A DNA stretch of 64,000 bases from CAYRFQ01 sp964423615 (GCA_964423615.1 CAYRFQ010000027.1:1-64000), one strand, 5' to 3'; shown: positions 9,102 through 17,675, counted from the stretch's first letter. The notes: generated from the letters alone by a model not told the origin. Translations and numbers: made by a program.

Positions 9102-9684
9102 CGTTCGCCCTCCGTTTGCCATCGGCCACTACTTCGGAACCGTTGGACTCTTCCGGCTTGCCGCCAAGGCGGTTGTGGTCGTCGGAAACGAGTGGAAACA
9201 GTTTCGTGCGTAGGTGGGCCTTGGCCCTTGCCAATCGCGACATGACGGTGCCGATGGGCAACTCCATTTGGTCGGCGATGTCGCGGTAACTAAAATCCTC
9301 AAAATAGTATAGGATAATCGGCGTTCGATAAACCTCAGGTAACTCGTTGAGAGCCTCTTGCAACTGTTCCGAGTCGACAAGGGGAAGGTTCTCGGGGAGT
9401 TGATCGGCCACGTCTCCGACCCATTCGAGCGAGATCGTTTGTTCTAGCTTCAGGTTTCGGAGTTTGTGCAGATACCCGTTTCGGAGTATCCGAAAGAGCC
9501 AAGCTCGGGCCTTACTCTGTTCGCGAAGTTGGTGGTACTTTTGCTGCGCCTGACAGAAGGTCTCTTGGGTGAGATCTTCTGCTTCGTTCGCGGAGCCGGT
9601 CAACCGATAAGCATAGCGATAGAGCGAAACGTAGTGCTCATCGACCAGCTTTTCTAGATTCCGTTGACCGCCGGGAACACTCAT
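9091..9684 (-). CDS. ECF-type RNA polymerase sigma factor
   Basis: Group IV sigma factor of 197 residues. Region 2 is visible in LYRYAYRLTGSANEAEDLTQ and FCQAQQKYHQLREQSKARAW; region 4 is visible in LNELPEVYRTPIILYYFEDF and IADQMELPIGTVMSRLARAK, the helix-turn-helix that reads the -35 element. The ATG at 9684 is preferred because region 2 begins soon after and AGGAG lies upstream; the frame is open further upstream, but that sequence is AT-rich and not protein-like. The stop overlaps the anti-sigma start. The 367-bp gap to the divergent lipoprotein gene at 10052 may hold a promoter this sigma recognises, which is inference. Confidence 0.93.
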   Translation of the reverse strand: MSVPGGQRNLEKLVDEHYVSLYRYAYRLTGSANEAEDLTQETFCQAQQKYHQLREQSKARAWLFRILRNGYLHKLRNLKLEQTISLEWVGDVADQLPENLPLVDSEQLQEALNELPEVYRTPIILYYFEDFSYRDIADQMELPIGTVMSRLARAKAHLRTKLFPLVSDDHNRLGGKPEESNGSEVVADGKRRANDGL

Positions 9685-9881
9685 ACGTCGATATCTCCTG
9701 CTAGTATTGAAACCCAAATCACGCAATTTATTCCCATACCGACGAATTATTTTGGAAAAAATATCTCGGTAGCTTTCGGCCAAGGGAAGAATTGCGATCG
9801 AGTAAACGATACGCGTAGGAATCAAAGAAGTAAAACGTAAAAACGAAAAAGTTAGTCGGAGGGCATTAGTTCTCACTCTGC

Positions 9882-9910
9882 CCTGATATCAGGATCACTT
9901 ATCATGTGAT
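9882..9910. promoter_or_regulatory. Palindromes in the sigma/lipoprotein divergent region
   Basis: A perfect 12-bp palindrome, CCTGATATCAGG (9882-9893), is followed at once by ATCAC-N7-GTGAT (9894-9910). Both lie in AT-rich DNA between the ECF sigma gene (minus) and the first lysine-rich lipoprotein gene (plus). They could be operator sites for a dimeric regulator; no regulator is encoded next to them. Confidence 0.3.
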
Positions 9911-10051
9911 TCGGAAATTCAAATTTGGACATTTTTTCGATTTCGCGGGAATAAACGTTTGGAAGTCGTATCAACATGAGTGATGGATCGATCAAGGGGA
10001 TTGATCTTTCACACTTATGAAGCACATGCAACACGGGAAAGGTTGGAAACA

Positions 10052-10573
10052 ATGGTCGGACAATCATTGGCACGAATCCTCGGCATCTTCTTGATGGTCT
10101 TCGCAGTTGGCACGATGTCTGTTGCCCTCGTCGGTTGTGGCGGCGGAAAGGACAAGAAGGAAGACAAGAAAGAGAAGAAAGAGAAGAAGGACGGTAAGGA
10201 GAAGGATGGTAAGAAGAAGGACGGTAAGAAGGACGGTGAGGCAGCTCTGAAAGCAAAGGATGTCGACGGTGCTGAGGCGAAAGTCGGTGCTAAGATGGCT
10301 ACATTCACAGTTGCTGTTGAAGCAGCTGAGAAAGACGTCATGGTCAAGTACATGCCAAAGACTGAAGCGGCGAAGAAAGCACTCAAGTTCGATCCCGCGA
10401 ATGTTACTCTCAACAGCGACACCATGTCAGCCGAAGTCAAAATCATGCCTGCTATGGGCGATACCTTTGCCGAGGCACTGAAGGGCAAGCACCCAATCGA
10501 TGTCACGTTCAGTGTTGAAGGTATGGAAGATGTGACGAAGTCGTTCACATTCGAAATCAAGAAGGCCAAATAG
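10052..10573 (+). CDS. Lysine-rich secreted lipoprotein
   Basis: Predicted lipoprotein of 173 residues. A signal peptide ends in a lipobox (SVALVGC) with Cys29. It is followed by GGGKDKK and a stretch of about 35 residues made almost only of Lys, Glu, Asp and Gly. The C-terminal 110 residues form a compact beta-rich region (for example MATFTVAVEAAEKDVMVKYM and IDVTFSVEGMEDVTKSFTFE) that I do not recognise. The ATG at 10052 is chosen because the signal peptide begins there. It heads a run of three genes with the same Cys-Gly-Gly plus Lys-rich pattern (10830, 11123). A cell-wall or polyanion-binding role is a guess from charge. Confidence 0.8.
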   Translation: MVGQSLARILGIFLMVFAVGTMSVALVGCGGGKDKKEDKKEKKEKKDGKEKDGKKKDGKKDGEAALKAKDVDGAEAKVGAKMATFTVAVEAAEKDVMVKYMPKTEAAKKALKFDPANVTLNSDTMSAEVKIMPAMGDTFAEALKGKHPIDVTFSVEGMEDVTKSFTFEIKKAK

Positions 10574-10829
10574 TAATCGGCCCAAACATGAAGTCGTCAA
10601 ACGTTCGTTCTCCAAAATAATTTCGGAAATGGGATCGATTCTCTTGACGACTCTTAGCCAGTAAGTACTTATAACAATCAACTACGCCAATATGTGGTTC
10701 AATTTGTCTCAAATGGGTTTGAGATGAATTACAGTGCGCAAATTTACTTGTACATGTTTTGATTGGTCTTGGATGACAAATAGAAACACCTCCAAGAACT
10801 ATCTCCCCAACCTCGAAAGGATGATTATC

Positions 10830-10964
10830 ATGAAGAAGTTCCTGACGTCTCTGCTCGCTCTTGCTTTGATCTGTGGCGTTACCGTCAGCGTTGTTGGCTG
10901 TGGCGGTGGTGACAAGAAAGACGCCAAGAAAGACGAGAAGAAAGAGAAGAAAGAAAAAGAGTAA
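10830..10964 (+). CDS. 44-aa lysine-rich lipopeptide
   Basis: Very small predicted lipoprotein. It has a classic signal peptide (MKKFLTSLLALALICG) with lipobox SVVGC and Cys24. The mature part would be only about 21 residues, nearly all Gly, Asp, Lys and Glu. AAAGGA precedes the ATG at 10830. An in-frame ATG at 10821 is also possible. A rho-independent terminator follows at 11031-11067. The lipobox and K-rich tail closely resemble those of the gene at 10052, which suggests paralogy of the N-terminal part. Function unknown. Confidence 0.72.
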   Translation: MKKFLTSLLALALICGVTVSVVGCGGGDKKDAKKDEKKEKKEKE

Positions 10965-11030
10965 TCGAGATTTTGCTCTTCGAAGTCGTATCGAATCTGC
11001 AGACGACTTCTGGAAACGAACGAAGACATC

Positions 11031-11067
11031 AGCCGGTTGCGTTTGACGCAGACCGGCTTCTTTTTTT
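11031..11067 (+). terminator. Rho-independent terminator
   Basis: AGCCGGT (11031) pairs with ACCGGCT (11052-11058), with GCGT/ACGC pairing inside, and the stem is followed by TCTTTTTTT. It lies 67 bp after the stop of the 44-aa lipopeptide gene and before the next lipoprotein gene, so the latter probably has its own promoter or depends on read-through. Confidence 0.85.
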
Positions 11068-11122
11068 CGATACTCCCATTTTCCATTCCTGCAAGACCAT
11101 ATCTTTCTTTGGAATTTGTCGA

Positions 11123-11272
11123 ATGAAACTCCTCCGCAACTCAGTGTTGGTGCTGTGTCTGGTTCTATTCGTGTGTGGGTGCGGCGGCATGCAAGGCGAA
11201 GGCAAACATCGGGACAAGGACAAACCCAAGCCCGCGAAGAAATCAGAGACCCCAGAACAAGCCACAAAATGA
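11123..11272 (+). CDS. 49-aa lysine-rich lipoprotein
   Basis: Small predicted lipoprotein. The signal peptide is MKLLRNSVLVLCLVLF followed by VCGCGG; either Cys18 or Cys20 could be the lipidated residue, with Cys20 followed by Gly-Gly as in the two upstream genes. The mature segment (MQGEGKHRDKDKPKPAKKSE) is Lys/Asp/Pro-rich and ends after about 29 residues. The upstream in-frame sequence overlaps the terminator at 11031-11067, so the ATG at 11123 is preferred. Function unknown. Confidence 0.65.
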   Translation: MKLLRNSVLVLCLVLFVCGCGGMQGEGKHRDKDKPKPAKKSETPEQATK

Positions 11273-11456
11273 AGTCGGTTTCGCTTTTTGGATTGGGGCA
11301 GTGAGTTGTCGCAGTACGAAAGGCAAAATTCCGAGGTGTACGACTCTCGTCGGATCAGTCCTTTTTCCCTTCTCGTCTTTCTCCATACAATGACCGCAAG
11401 AACTCCAAGCTGTGACCAGGGTAATAGTGTAGATTCCAACCGGAGGAAGATTTCCC

Positions 11457-12509
11457 ATGACTAACCCGCTGCGTTCCTTGATTGATACCGGTACGAAACT
11501 CTGGCTCGACTCGATCGACCCGGAACTCATCGAAAAGAATCGTGCTCTCGGGGCGACCGGTGCGACATCCAATCCCATTATCGTCTCGGATTTGATCAAA
11601 TCGGGGCGGTTTGATGACGACCTTCGCGGGTTCATGGATCAGGGCCTCTCGGACGAAGAGGTCGCCTGGAAGATGACTAATTTACTCGTCCAGAAAGCCC
11701 AAGACGTCTTCCTTCCGGTTTGGGAAGAGACGAAGGGGAATGACGGTTACGTCAGTTTCGAACTCGATCCTCTGTTGGAAGATCCGGACAAGAACATGCC
11801 GGTCGCCGAGCGGACCAAACACTACATCGAGTTGGGTAAGAAGTGGAGCGAAGGCCACAAGAACCGGATGATCAAGGTGCCCGCCACAGAAGGTGGTCTG
11901 GGATGTCTGGAAGAATTGGCAGCGGCGGGCGTGACGCTCAACGTGACTTTGATCTTTACGCCAAGACAGTACACCATTGCCCGAGATGCGATTTGGCGAG
12001 GAGCCCAACGGCGTGAATCGCGAGACCTCTTCAAATCGGTGTATAGCATCTTTGTCAGCCGTGTGGATGTGTACACGGGTAAGCATGTGACGGAACTTTC
12101 CGATGCCGCCCAGGGGCTCGTTGGGATCGTCAACGCAAAGCAAATTTGGAAGGCCAATCGCGATTTCTGGTCGGATAAAAATCTACCGTTGCAGCAAGAA
12201 ATGATCTTTGCCAGTACGGGTACGAAAAAGCCCGAAGACCCTGCGTGGAAATACGTCGAGGCGTTTGCCGGGTCGGACATCGAGACGAATCCGCCCGCCA
12301 CCAACGATGCGGTCGAACAGAGCGGCCAAACCTTTACCTCTCAAGTCGATCGAATGCCTCCGGATACTGTTGTTGCCGAGATCGGTCAGAAAGTGGATTT
12401 GCAACACCTGGAAGACGTCTTGATGGCCGAGGGAATCAAGAAGTTTGCCGATCCGCAAAAAGCTCTGCTCAACCTTATCGCCGAGAAACGGCAAACGGTT
12501 GGAGCGTGA
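11457..12509 (+). CDS. tal: Transaldolase
   Basis: Transaldolase of the pentose phosphate pathway, transferring a dihydroxyacetone unit from sedoheptulose-7-phosphate to glyceraldehyde-3-phosphate through a lysine Schiff base; cytosolic, 350 residues. Family segments are GATGATSNPIIV near residues 32-43, the catalytic lysine K140 in RMIKVPATEGG, and GVTLNVTLIFTPRQY. GGAGGAAG lies 8-9 nt before the ATG at 11457. The length is nearer to the longer bacterial transaldolase subfamily than to the 220-residue fructose-6-phosphate aldolase-like forms. It stands alone, with a repeat element downstream. Confidence 0.93.
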   Translation: MTNPLRSLIDTGTKLWLDSIDPELIEKNRALGATGATSNPIIVSDLIKSGRFDDDLRGFMDQGLSDEEVAWKMTNLLVQKAQDVFLPVWEETKGNDGYVSFELDPLLEDPDKNMPVAERTKHYIELGKKWSEGHKNRMIKVPATEGGLGCLEELAAAGVTLNVTLIFTPRQYTIARDAIWRGAQRRESRDLFKSVYSIFVSRVDVYTGKHVTELSDAAQGLVGIVNAKQIWKANRDFWSDKNLPLQQEMIFASTGTKKPEDPAWKYVEAFAGSDIETNPPATNDAVEQSGQTFTSQVDRMPPDTVVAEIGQKVDLQHLEDVLMAEGIKKFADPQKALLNLIAEKRQTVGA

Positions 12510-12566
12510 GGAGTGCCTGGGCAGAAGAACGGACAAGAAATGCTTGGCCGTTTCGTGGGTCCAGGC

Positions 12567-12725
12567 GGTGGGCGGTCGGATGAATAAGAGTCGTGTTTGT
12601 TGTGGTTCTTTGGGTTCCGTGGGTTTCACACCCACGGCCAGGCTCTTTCGCCCCTTCGGGGCTGAGAATCGAAAACACGACACTCGTTTAGCCGACTGCC
12701 CGCGCGGCAGAAAGAACCAAGACGA
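12567..12725. repeat. MITE-like hairpin element copy
   Basis: The left arm gggcggtcggatgaataaga and the right arm ending gtttagccgactgcccgc are inverted repeats of each other. The centre has ccgtgggtttcacacccacgg and cgccccttcggggc. It is the same family as the element at 3749-4074 but lacks the outer TAGAGC ends. It sits between the convergent transaldolase and sulfatase genes. Confidence 0.75.
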
Positions 12726-12796
12726 AACCCGGTTGGTGCGGGTCGGCGAAGCGAAGAAATTGTAGTTGCACACCTAAAGGTGTTGGTCTGGCCACC

Positions 12797-14557
12797 TCAG
12801 TCTTTCCGCTCCACGATGACGTACCTCACGCCGGTCTTGTGCTGCCCACTGCCCAGGTGAGCGCTGAGACGCATGTTTCCCGTTTTCAATTGCACTCTTC
12901 TGGCGGTGATCTGCCTGGTTCCGGCGGGAACCGATTGTCCATACCCGAATCCGAATCCTGGTCCTTTGATCTTGATCGAAGCGGAAGTGGCTTTGGGCAC
13001 CGGATCGAACTTCAGGGTGATGTCGTATTTTCCGGCCCGGTAGACTTTCACTTCCCAATGGCCGAGTCCTTTCTTTCCCCAGGTCGCTTTGGGACCGCGC
13101 CAGTCCTGGCGAGTGAGGACGACGGGATTTTCGTACTTCGATCCGATGGCGATTCGTGGCGGAGCGTACCCGCGAGTGCTGCCCACGTCTTCGAACCAGT
13201 TCGTGTAGGCTTTCTTGAGCTTTGCGAGCACCTTGGGGTATTTATTGGCGACGTTGTTTTTCTGGTATGGGTCCTCGGTGATTTTGTAGAGTTGGAAGTC
13301 TTTGCGGTACTGACCGCTTCGGACGCCGTTTGGTTGGACGAGCCTCCAGTTGGCCGTGCGGACGGCAAAAGCTCGAAATTTCTCGGGTTCATCGCCACGA
13401 TGCCACTGGAAAAAGATCGTGCGGTCGGGGGCTTTCTTTTTCGTATCCTTCAGGTGCGGCAAGAGGTTGATTCCGTCGAGTTTGTGTTTGGGTTTGTTTG
13501 GCTGACGGACGTTGCAAGCGGCCAGGAGTGTCGGCACAATATCGATGTGAGCACCAAGACAAGTGGTTTCTTGGTTTTGTGGGAGGTGAGCGGGCCAGCG
13601 GACGAAACAAGGAACTCGCGTGCCGCCTTCGTGGACGCTACCTTTCCAGGCGAGCATGCCGCTGTTGTAGCGGTTACTTTGGGGGCCGTTGTCGGTCAGG
13701 AAAATCACGATGGTGTTCTCGGCAATCCCGAGTTCGGCGAGTTTCGCCATGAGGCGACCAAAATTGTCGTCGATGTTGGTCACCATGCCGTAAATTTTGG
13801 CGAGGTCGTCTTGTTTGGCTTTGCCCCGGAGTGGTTGACCGACTTTCGGAAACGCTGAGTGCGAAAGGTCCTTGTTTTTGTACATCTGGTAGTATTTTTG
13901 GGGCACTTGCAGGGGATTGTGTGGGCAATTGAACGCGAGGTAGAGGAAGAACGGTTGTTTTTTGTGCTTCGTGACGAAGTCCATGGCCGCGTCGGTGAAG
14001 ATGTCGCTGCAGTAGCCCTTGTAACGCTTCGCGTTGCCGTTCTTGAAAAGGATCGGATCGAAATAACTATTTTTCGGCGGATCGGCAGGCTGGCCGATGC
14101 CACCTCCCTGGTGCACGAGCGTTTCCTGGAATCCTTGATCCATCGGGCGGAGTGGATAGTTGTCTCCAAGGTGCCACTTGCCAACGATTCCGGTGCGGTA
14201 TCCGGCAGTCCGAAGCATTTCGGCGAGCGTCAATTCGTCGGAGTGCATCATCGAACGGCCCAAGTAAGTATCGACGATTCCAGTGCGGTAGTTGTAGCGG
14301 CCCGTCAACAAGCTCGAGCGTGTGGGGGAGCAGACTGGACACACGAAGAAATTTTTGAAGCGAACACTTTGCTTTGCGAATTTGTCCAGATGAGGAGTGC
14401 GAATGACGGGATTGCCGTGGAAGCCCAAGTCCCCGTGTCCCTGATCGTCCGTCATGATCAGAATAATGTTCGGTTTCTTGGGGGAGCCGGCAAAACATAG
14501 TGAAGGAAGGGCGCAAATCAGGGCGAGAGCGAGTACAATGGAGAGAGTTCGGGGCAT
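12797..14557 (-). CDS. Secreted arylsulfatase-type sulfatase
   Basis: Formylglycine-dependent type I sulfatase of 586 residues that hydrolyses sulfate esters, probably of polysaccharides. A signal peptide (MPRTLSIVLALALICALPSLCFA) directs export. NIILIMTDDQGHGDLGFHG carries the metal-binding Asp pair. The active-site signature C76-S-P-T-R80 with SSLLTGR shows the cysteine to be converted to formylglycine. FLTDNGPQSN and IDIVPTLLAACN are further sulfatase elements. The last 100 residues (WRGPKATWGKKGLGHWEVKV and onward) look like an added beta-sandwich binding module. AAGGA lies before the ATG at 14557. It is divergent from the radical-SAM gene. Sulfatases are unusually abundant in planctomycetes. 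Confidence 0.95.
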   Translation of the reverse strand: MPRTLSIVLALALICALPSLCFAGSPKKPNIILIMTDDQGHGDLGFHGNPVIRTPHLDKFAKQSVRFKNFFVCPVCSPTRSSLLTGRYNYRTGIVDTYLGRSMMHSDELTLAEMLRTAGYRTGIVGKWHLGDNYPLRPMDQGFQETLVHQGGGIGQPADPPKNSYFDPILFKNGNAKRYKGYCSDIFTDAAMDFVTKHKKQPFFLYLAFNCPHNPLQVPQKYYQMYKNKDLSHSAFPKVGQPLRGKAKQDDLAKIYGMVTNIDDNFGRLMAKLAELGIAENTIVIFLTDNGPQSNRYNSGMLAWKGSVHEGGTRVPCFVRWPAHLPQNQETTCLGAHIDIVPTLLAACNVRQPNKPKHKLDGINLLPHLKDTKKKAPDRTIFFQWHRGDEPEKFRAFAVRTANWRLVQPNGVRSGQYRKDFQLYKITEDPYQKNNVANKYPKVLAKLKKAYTNWFEDVGSTRGYAPPRIAIGSKYENPVVLTRQDWRGPKATWGKKGLGHWEVKVYRAGKYDITLKFDPVPKATSASIKIKGPGFGFGYGQSVPAGTRQITARRVQLKTGNMRLSAHLGSGQHKTGVRYVIVERKD

Positions 14558-14653
14558 CGGGGAATTCCTTGTGTGTGGCGCGTGAAGACGTTCGGATTCT
14601 CTACTCTATACTCGCCCACCAATTGGTTTGCAAACATCGAGCGAGAAAACGCG

Positions 14654-15274
14654 ATGCCTGATGTGAAGCTGCGAGTCGCCCAGATCGTCCCTTGCACAGA
14701 AGCCGAGGGGCCAGGGAAACGGTTTGCGTTGTGGTTTCAGGGGTGTCCGTTTCGGTGTCCGGGTTGTTGTAATCCGGAGATGCTCCAGTTCGAAGGCGGA
14801 ACGCCGATGTCCGTCGAAGAAGTGGCCACGCAGGTTGCTCGGGCTGCCGAAGAGCACAATGTTGAAGGAATCACACTGATTGGTGGCGAGCCGATGGCCC
14901 ACTCGGACTCGGCGGCTCCTTTGGCCAGAAAAGTTCAACAGCTTGGTTTGACAGTCATGGTCTTCAGTGGGTACACAATAGAGGGGATACGGGAGGGCGA
15001 TGACCCTTCGATGCAGGACCTTCTGGCCCACACGGACATTCTTGTCGATGGCCTTTACGACCGCGAGCGGCCGGATACGACCCGACGGTGGATTGGGTCG
15101 GAGAACCAAAGAATTCATTTTCTGACGGAACGATACCAGGAAGACGACGCTAGGTGGCAGCAGAAGGACACGTTGGAGATTCGGATGGTCGGGGGTGAAG
15201 TGACAATCAACGGGTTTCCGGCCCAACGAGCGAAGGGGTTGTGGAAACGATTGACTGAATCTCCCAAAAAATAA
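14654..15274 (+). CDS. Radical SAM activase-like protein (4Fe-4S)
   Basis: Radical SAM protein of 206 residues resembling the anaerobic ribonucleotide reductase activase NrdG and single-cluster 4Fe-4S proteins. The cluster motif is C31-x3-C35-x2-C38 in FQGCPFRCPGCCNP; GITLIGGEPM follows as the SAM-binding GGE motif. The ATG at 14654 places the motif at the usual distance from the N-terminus. The stop overlaps the next gene's ATG by one base (TAATG), a translational-coupling arrangement. No glycyl-radical enzyme or NrdD is nearby, so it is probably dedicated to the downstream cluster (15274-24404). What it modifies is unknown. Confidence 0.85.
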   Translation: MPDVKLRVAQIVPCTEAEGPGKRFALWFQGCPFRCPGCCNPEMLQFEGGTPMSVEEVATQVARAAEEHNVEGITLIGGEPMAHSDSAAPLARKVQQLGLTVMVFSGYTIEGIREGDDPSMQDLLAHTDILVDGLYDRERPDTTRRWIGSENQRIHFLTERYQEDDARWQQKDTLEIRMVGGEVTINGFPAQRAKGLWKRLTESPKK

Positions 15275-16518
15275 TGGGACCCAGTGAGGCAAGAGACGAC
15301 AACGTGGCCAAGAAGAGGCGAAACCAAGAGCCAGAACCGGAAGAGTCGGAATTCGAAGAGTCGGAATTCGAAGAGGTCGAACCTCTCGACGAACTCGATG
15401 AAGAATCCGAGAGTGCAAGTCCCCCCCGGCTTTCACGATTTGAAACAGACCTGGTCTGGATATTGCAATTTTTGCTCCGGCGAGGTCCAGAGAGCCGCGC
15501 AATCTCTTTGCTGACGGAGACGACCCCAACGCCGCCGTGCCTTTCTCGGCAAGCCGTCGCCATTATCCAATCGACCCTGGCTCGTGGGTGTGTTGCCTTG
15601 TTGGCCCGCACGAGTGGCTGGTGGAAGGAACGGCACCTCAAGGGGGAAGATGTCGTTAAAGGCCGATTGTGGGAACGACACACGACCGACGAATTGAAGT
15701 TGGAGTTTTCGGATTATCCGCTTCGACTTTTGATGTGGATGACTTCTGAGAATGTCGCCGCACCACTCACTTCGACGACGTCGAGAAAGAAAGAAAAGAA
15801 AGAGAAAAGGCCAGGTTGGCCCAAACCCGAACAGGATCTCACGCCTGCGGATCAGCTGTTTTTGTACTACGCGTTTGGTGCCCTCAAGGTGAAGGACACG
15901 ATCAAACAAATGGCGGGCTTGCCGGTCTTCCAGAAGAACGCCTTGTGTCGGCTTGGGTTTCCAGACAACTTCGCGGAAGCTCCGCAACCCGACGCGGCTG
16001 ACTTTGTCATTTGGACTCAGGGACCTGGGGCTTATTATTTGGAAGGGTTGCAAGCGGAACTGCGGGACAGGTGGATCGAGATCGAGAAGGGCAAGGTAAA
16101 GATTCACCAGTGGCAGCGAATGCAAGCCGTTGGTCAATCTCAAGAACACACTTTGAATGCGTTCTTCGAGGCCATCGACAAAGGAAATCGAATCGATCTC
16201 GCGAGATTTTTGTTCCCCACGATGTCCCGTTTGATTCCAGAAAATGCTCAACCTCAATGGTGGACTGGCCAGCTCACGAGTGCCGGAACACGATTGCAAG
16301 ACCGAACGGACACGTATAATGCAGCGTTGGTTCTTCCGCGGATGATGACCCGTTTGCGACAATGGGAACAGCGGGCAGCTGGGGTTGGTTACTTCGACGA
16401 CGAATACGCCGCAAGCCAACTTTACAAGCAAGATTGGGAACGTTGGAACGGAAATGTTTTGTACCAACGAGCACAAACCCTGTTGGATACCATCGAGCCG
16501 ATGCGAACGACGAATTAG
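15274..16518 (+). CDS. Uncharacterised 414-aa protein of the FtsH cluster
   Basis: I do not recognise this family. It begins with an acidic, low-complexity N-terminus (about residues 18-47, mostly Glu, Asp, Ser). A mainly helical body follows with tryptophan-rich segments (TSGWWKERHLKGED, QPQWWTGQLTSAG) and a basic linker (SRKKEKKEKRPGWPK) near residue 170. No signal peptide or membrane helix is seen. The ATG overlaps the stop of the radical-SAM gene, so the two are translationally coupled and probably work together. The TAG stop at 16516-16518 coincides with a TAGAGCG repeat end, so the C-terminus may be recently altered. Gene order places it as a dedicated component of the system that includes the FtsH-like protease. 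Confidence 0.7.
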   Translation: MGPSEARDDNVAKKRRNQEPEPEESEFEESEFEEVEPLDELDEESESASPPRLSRFETDLVWILQFLLRRGPESRAISLLTETTPTPPCLSRQAVAIIQSTLARGCVALLARTSGWWKERHLKGEDVVKGRLWERHTTDELKLEFSDYPLRLLMWMTSENVAAPLTSTTSRKKEKKEKRPGWPKPEQDLTPADQLFLYYAFGALKVKDTIKQMAGLPVFQKNALCRLGFPDNFAEAPQPDAADFVIWTQGPGAYYLEGLQAELRDRWIEIEKGKVKIHQWQRMQAVGQSQEHTLNAFFEAIDKGNRIDLARFLFPTMSRLIPENAQPQWWTGQLTSAGTRLQDRTDTYNAALVLPRMMTRLRQWEQRAAGVGYFDDEYAASQLYKQDWERWNGNVLYQRAQTLLDTIEPMRTTN

Positions 16519-16613
16519 AGCGATTCGCGGTTGGTAGGGTGCGGTCCGTAGTTCCGCGAGGTCTTCAGACCAGCATGTTTCCCGCATCGCTCGGCTCTGG
16601 CCTCTCCCCAAGG

Positions 16614-16770
16614 AGTTCTGTGGGTTCCCACCCACGGCCAGGATCTATCGCCCCTGCGGGGCTTGAAAACCAAAAACACGACACTTGTTTAGCCGACTAA
16701 CCTCGGGGCTAAGAATCGAAAACATGACTCTTGTTTTTCCAAATGCCCAGTGCGGGGAGAAGGATTGAGG
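16614..16770. repeat. Hairpin repeat copy
   Basis: It contains ctgtgggttcccacccacgg, cgcccctgcggggc and a tail like acacgacacttgtttagccg, then a second degenerate partial unit near 16702-16735. It matches the units at 1-353. A TAGAGCG end at 16516 may be the left limit of the whole insertion. Confidence 0.7.
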
Positions 16771-16935
16771 AAACGGCAGGGTCAAAGGTGCTCCTGTCTC
16801 GAGAAGGGTTCCCAGATATCTTTTTTTACGGACTCCATCCGGCTACCAACGGGTGGTCTACATTGCCTTGATCGCCATTCCCCCAAGTATCCCTTCGACC
16901 GGAATGGCCTGAACTCGAACGAAAGGAACATATAG

Positions 16936-17505
16936 ATGAGCCGAGCCTATCGAATCAAGGTGAGCGAGCAAGTCACCCGTGTGATCAAAGGAAGTGATCA
17001 CGTGAAAACAGTGCTGGAAATCCTCAACGTTCTCTCTGAAGAGGAAATGTGTCATCTCCTGGAACAGGAACTCGAAAGCCGTGGGTTCGAGAAACGAGAT
17101 GAGGTCTGGGTTCGCGAAGAGAACGGCATCGAAATTGTTGTCGACCCCAAAGACGCCAGCGTTACGGTTCAGGTTTCTGGCGAGGAAGAAGTGAGCGTCG
17201 AAGGCGAACAAGCTGGGCTTTCCTATGACCGCGATGGTGCAGGGGCACGTCAGACGCGACAGTCGTTGAGCGAGCAACTCAAGAAGAAACTCGAGAAGCA
17301 AGTCGACGAGAAAGAGGAAAAGTTGCAGGGCGAACTGACGAGCAAACTCGAAGAAGCGCTCGGGGAACTGAAGGAAGAACTCGACCAGATCGCCAATGCC
17401 GTGACCGGCACGGCCCTCAAGAGAAAGGCTTCTCAAATGGGCCAAATCAAAGAAATTAGCGAGGACCCCAACAGCGGTTCCATGACGATCGTGTTGGAAG
17501 TGTAA
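16936..17505 (+). CDS. 189-aa coiled-coil protein of the FtsH cluster
   Basis: Soluble protein with an N-terminal alpha/beta domain (SRAYRIKVSEQVTRVIKG, then a GFEKRDEVWVREENG hairpin and VVDPKDASVTVQVSG strands, to about residue 80). A long Lys/Glu/Leu coiled coil follows (about residues 110-165, for example LSEQLKKKLEKQVDEKEEKL), and a short terminal strand ends in SGSMTIVLEV. AAAGGA precedes the ATG. It resembles in general form the small accessory proteins encoded beside soluble FtsH/AAA proteins in some bacteria; I cannot assign a named family with certainty. It lies between the 414-aa protein and the FtsH-like protease, with repeat-filled gaps on both sides. Confidence 0.75.
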   Translation: MSRAYRIKVSEQVTRVIKGSDHVKTVLEILNVLSEEEMCHLLEQELESRGFEKRDEVWVREENGIEIVVDPKDASVTVQVSGEEEVSVEGEQAGLSYDRDGAGARQTRQSLSEQLKKKLEKQVDEKEEKLQGELTSKLEEALGELKEELDQIANAVTGTALKRKASQMGQIKEISEDPNSGSMTIVLEV

Positions 17506-17544
17506 GTTACGTTGCTGGTGAAGTTGTGGTCGGTTCTTGAGCGC

Positions 17545-17620
17545 GTTCGTATGGCCAGGATCTGTCGCCCTTGCGGAGTTGAAAATCAAAAACACGACAC
17601 TTGTTCATCCGAATACCCCT
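17545..17620. repeat. Degenerate hairpin repeat copy
   Basis: atggccaggatctgtcgcccttgcggagttgaaaatcaaaaacacgacacttgttcatccga corresponds to the middle and tail of the family unit, with the first palindrome lost and several substitutions. Confidence 0.55.
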
Positions 17621-17652
17621 CGCGTGTATTTGGAAAGATTGGCCAAAGTAAA

Positions 17653-17675
17653 GGTACACGCGAGCCGCGTGTACC
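17653..17675. repeat. Perfect 10-bp inverted repeat
   Basis: GGTACACGCG (17653-17662), loop AGC, CGCGTGTACC (17666-17675). A related hairpin with the same GAGCCGCGT...ACCT core occurs at 53716-53764. It lies in the leader of the FtsH-like gene. Confidence 0.7.

Noticed and set aside
12839..13858. 339-aa open frame on the plus strand
   Set aside because: It is antisense to the sulfatase gene and has the composition of a shadow frame.
14654..15274. NrdG, the anaerobic ribonucleotide reductase activase
   Set aside because: The motifs fit the superfamily, but there is no nrdD and the gene is coupled to an unrelated 414-aa gene, so the specific name was not used.
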